In this document: piece after piece, positions 5,557 through 5,774 of the stretch
How the letters are laid out: each line of letters opens with the position of its first letter
Numbering within the stretch: the stretch's first letter is position 1
The notes under the pieces: model-generated
Databases searched by the model: none
What the model saw: only the letters and a program-made list of their open reading frames with translations
What the model was told of the DNA's origin: nothing
Translations under genes and position numbers: made by a program
Assembly (NCBI GenBank): GCA_964624255.1
Contig: CAZUWV010000088.1
Location: forward strand, 1-5,774
Reading direction: 5' to 3'
DNA length: 5,774 nucleotides
Source: JAUZQZ01 sp964624255
GTDB taxonomy: Bacteria; Pseudomonadota; Zetaproteobacteria; Mariprofundales; Mariprofundaceae

Positions 5557-5774
5557 TCATGGGGTTAACGCCTCAATGATGCGCAGTGCAAGTTGAGCCG
5601 CATTGCCCCACACTGCACTTGGTGTTTGATGTGCAAACCATGTGTGCTGACGCTTGGCATAGCGCCGTGTTGCCGTGATGCCTGCATCCATGGCCTCGGG
5701 AAGTGAGCTTTTCCCGCGAACATGCGCCAGCAGTTGACGATAGCCCACGGCGCGCATGGCTGGGTGTTCGTCAG
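5557..5774 (-). CDS. miaA: tRNA dimethylallyltransferase MiaA, C-terminal part, cut by window edge
   Basis: MiaA transfers the dimethylallyl group from dimethylallyl diphosphate to N6 of adenosine 37 in tRNAs that read codons beginning with U, the first step toward ms2i6A. Only the last 71 codons plus TGA (5557-5559) are in the window; the 5' part, with the P-loop and substrate-binding residues, lies beyond position 5774. The visible part has HPAMRAVGYRQLLAHV, typical of the family's (L)xAMRAVGYRQ segment, then GITATRRYAKRQHTWF, matching the conserved ATRxxAKRQxTW block, and a short variable tail ending EALTP. The reading frame runs straight to the edge with no stop. The gene is upstream of, and on the same strand as, the sensor cyclase and hflX. 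The 76-base gap after it holds no visible terminator hairpin, so read-through is possible. Confidence 0.95.
   Translation of the reverse strand, partial: DEHPAMRAVGYRQLLAHVRGKSSLPEAMDAGITATRRYAKRQHTWFAHQTPSAVWGNAAQLALRIIEALTP

Overview
This window looks like proteobacterial chromosome with moderate GC. The gene families point to Proteobacteria, but the signals are mixed. RecQ and the tail of MiaA look like ordinary gamma/beta-type proteins. HflX has the signature segments usual in alphaproteobacteria. I do not name a genus; a gamma-, beta- or zetaproteobacterium is the best guess by inference.

Layout: The left edge (1-289, minus strand) holds the first 96 codons of a gene resembling the N-terminal region of DUF4338 (DruA-like or transposase-associated) proteins, cut by the window edge. 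A short divergent intergenic region (290-382) separates it from recQ (383-2218, plus strand), a complete RecQ DNA helicase with helicase core, zinc-binding, winged-helix and HRDC regions. recQ runs tail to tail into hflX (2199-3560, minus), and the two coding regions overlap by 20 bases with no room for a terminator. Upstream of hflX, in transcription order, lie a 96-base gap with two overlapping short leader frames, then a 607-codon sensor diguanylate cyclase (3657-5480, minus), a 76-base gap, and the 3' end of miaA (5557-5774, minus, cut by the right edge).

The three right-hand genes are co-oriented in the order miaA - sensor diguanylate cyclase - hflX. In many proteobacteria the order is miaA-hfq-hflX, so the cyclase occupies the place where hfq is usually found. 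The cyclase is the most notable gene. It has an N-terminal metallo-beta-lactamase-fold domain of the flavodiiron/ODP (oxygen-binding diiron protein) type, a GAF-like middle region and a C-terminal GGDEF domain with an intact inhibitory site. The inference is a cytosolic diiron sensor of oxygen or nitric oxide that controls cyclic di-GMP synthesis. MiaA (tRNA modification) and HflX (ribosome rescue/splitting GTPase) act in translation and stress; recQ is a DNA-repair gene on the opposite strand with no visible functional link to them.

No rRNA, tRNA, CRISPR array, complete insertion sequence or convincing intrinsic terminator was seen. Small-scale structure worth noting is a perfect 10-bp inverted repeat inside the cyclase gene, a 10-bp palindrome in front of the cyclase gene, and a leader frame whose stop overlaps the hflX start.
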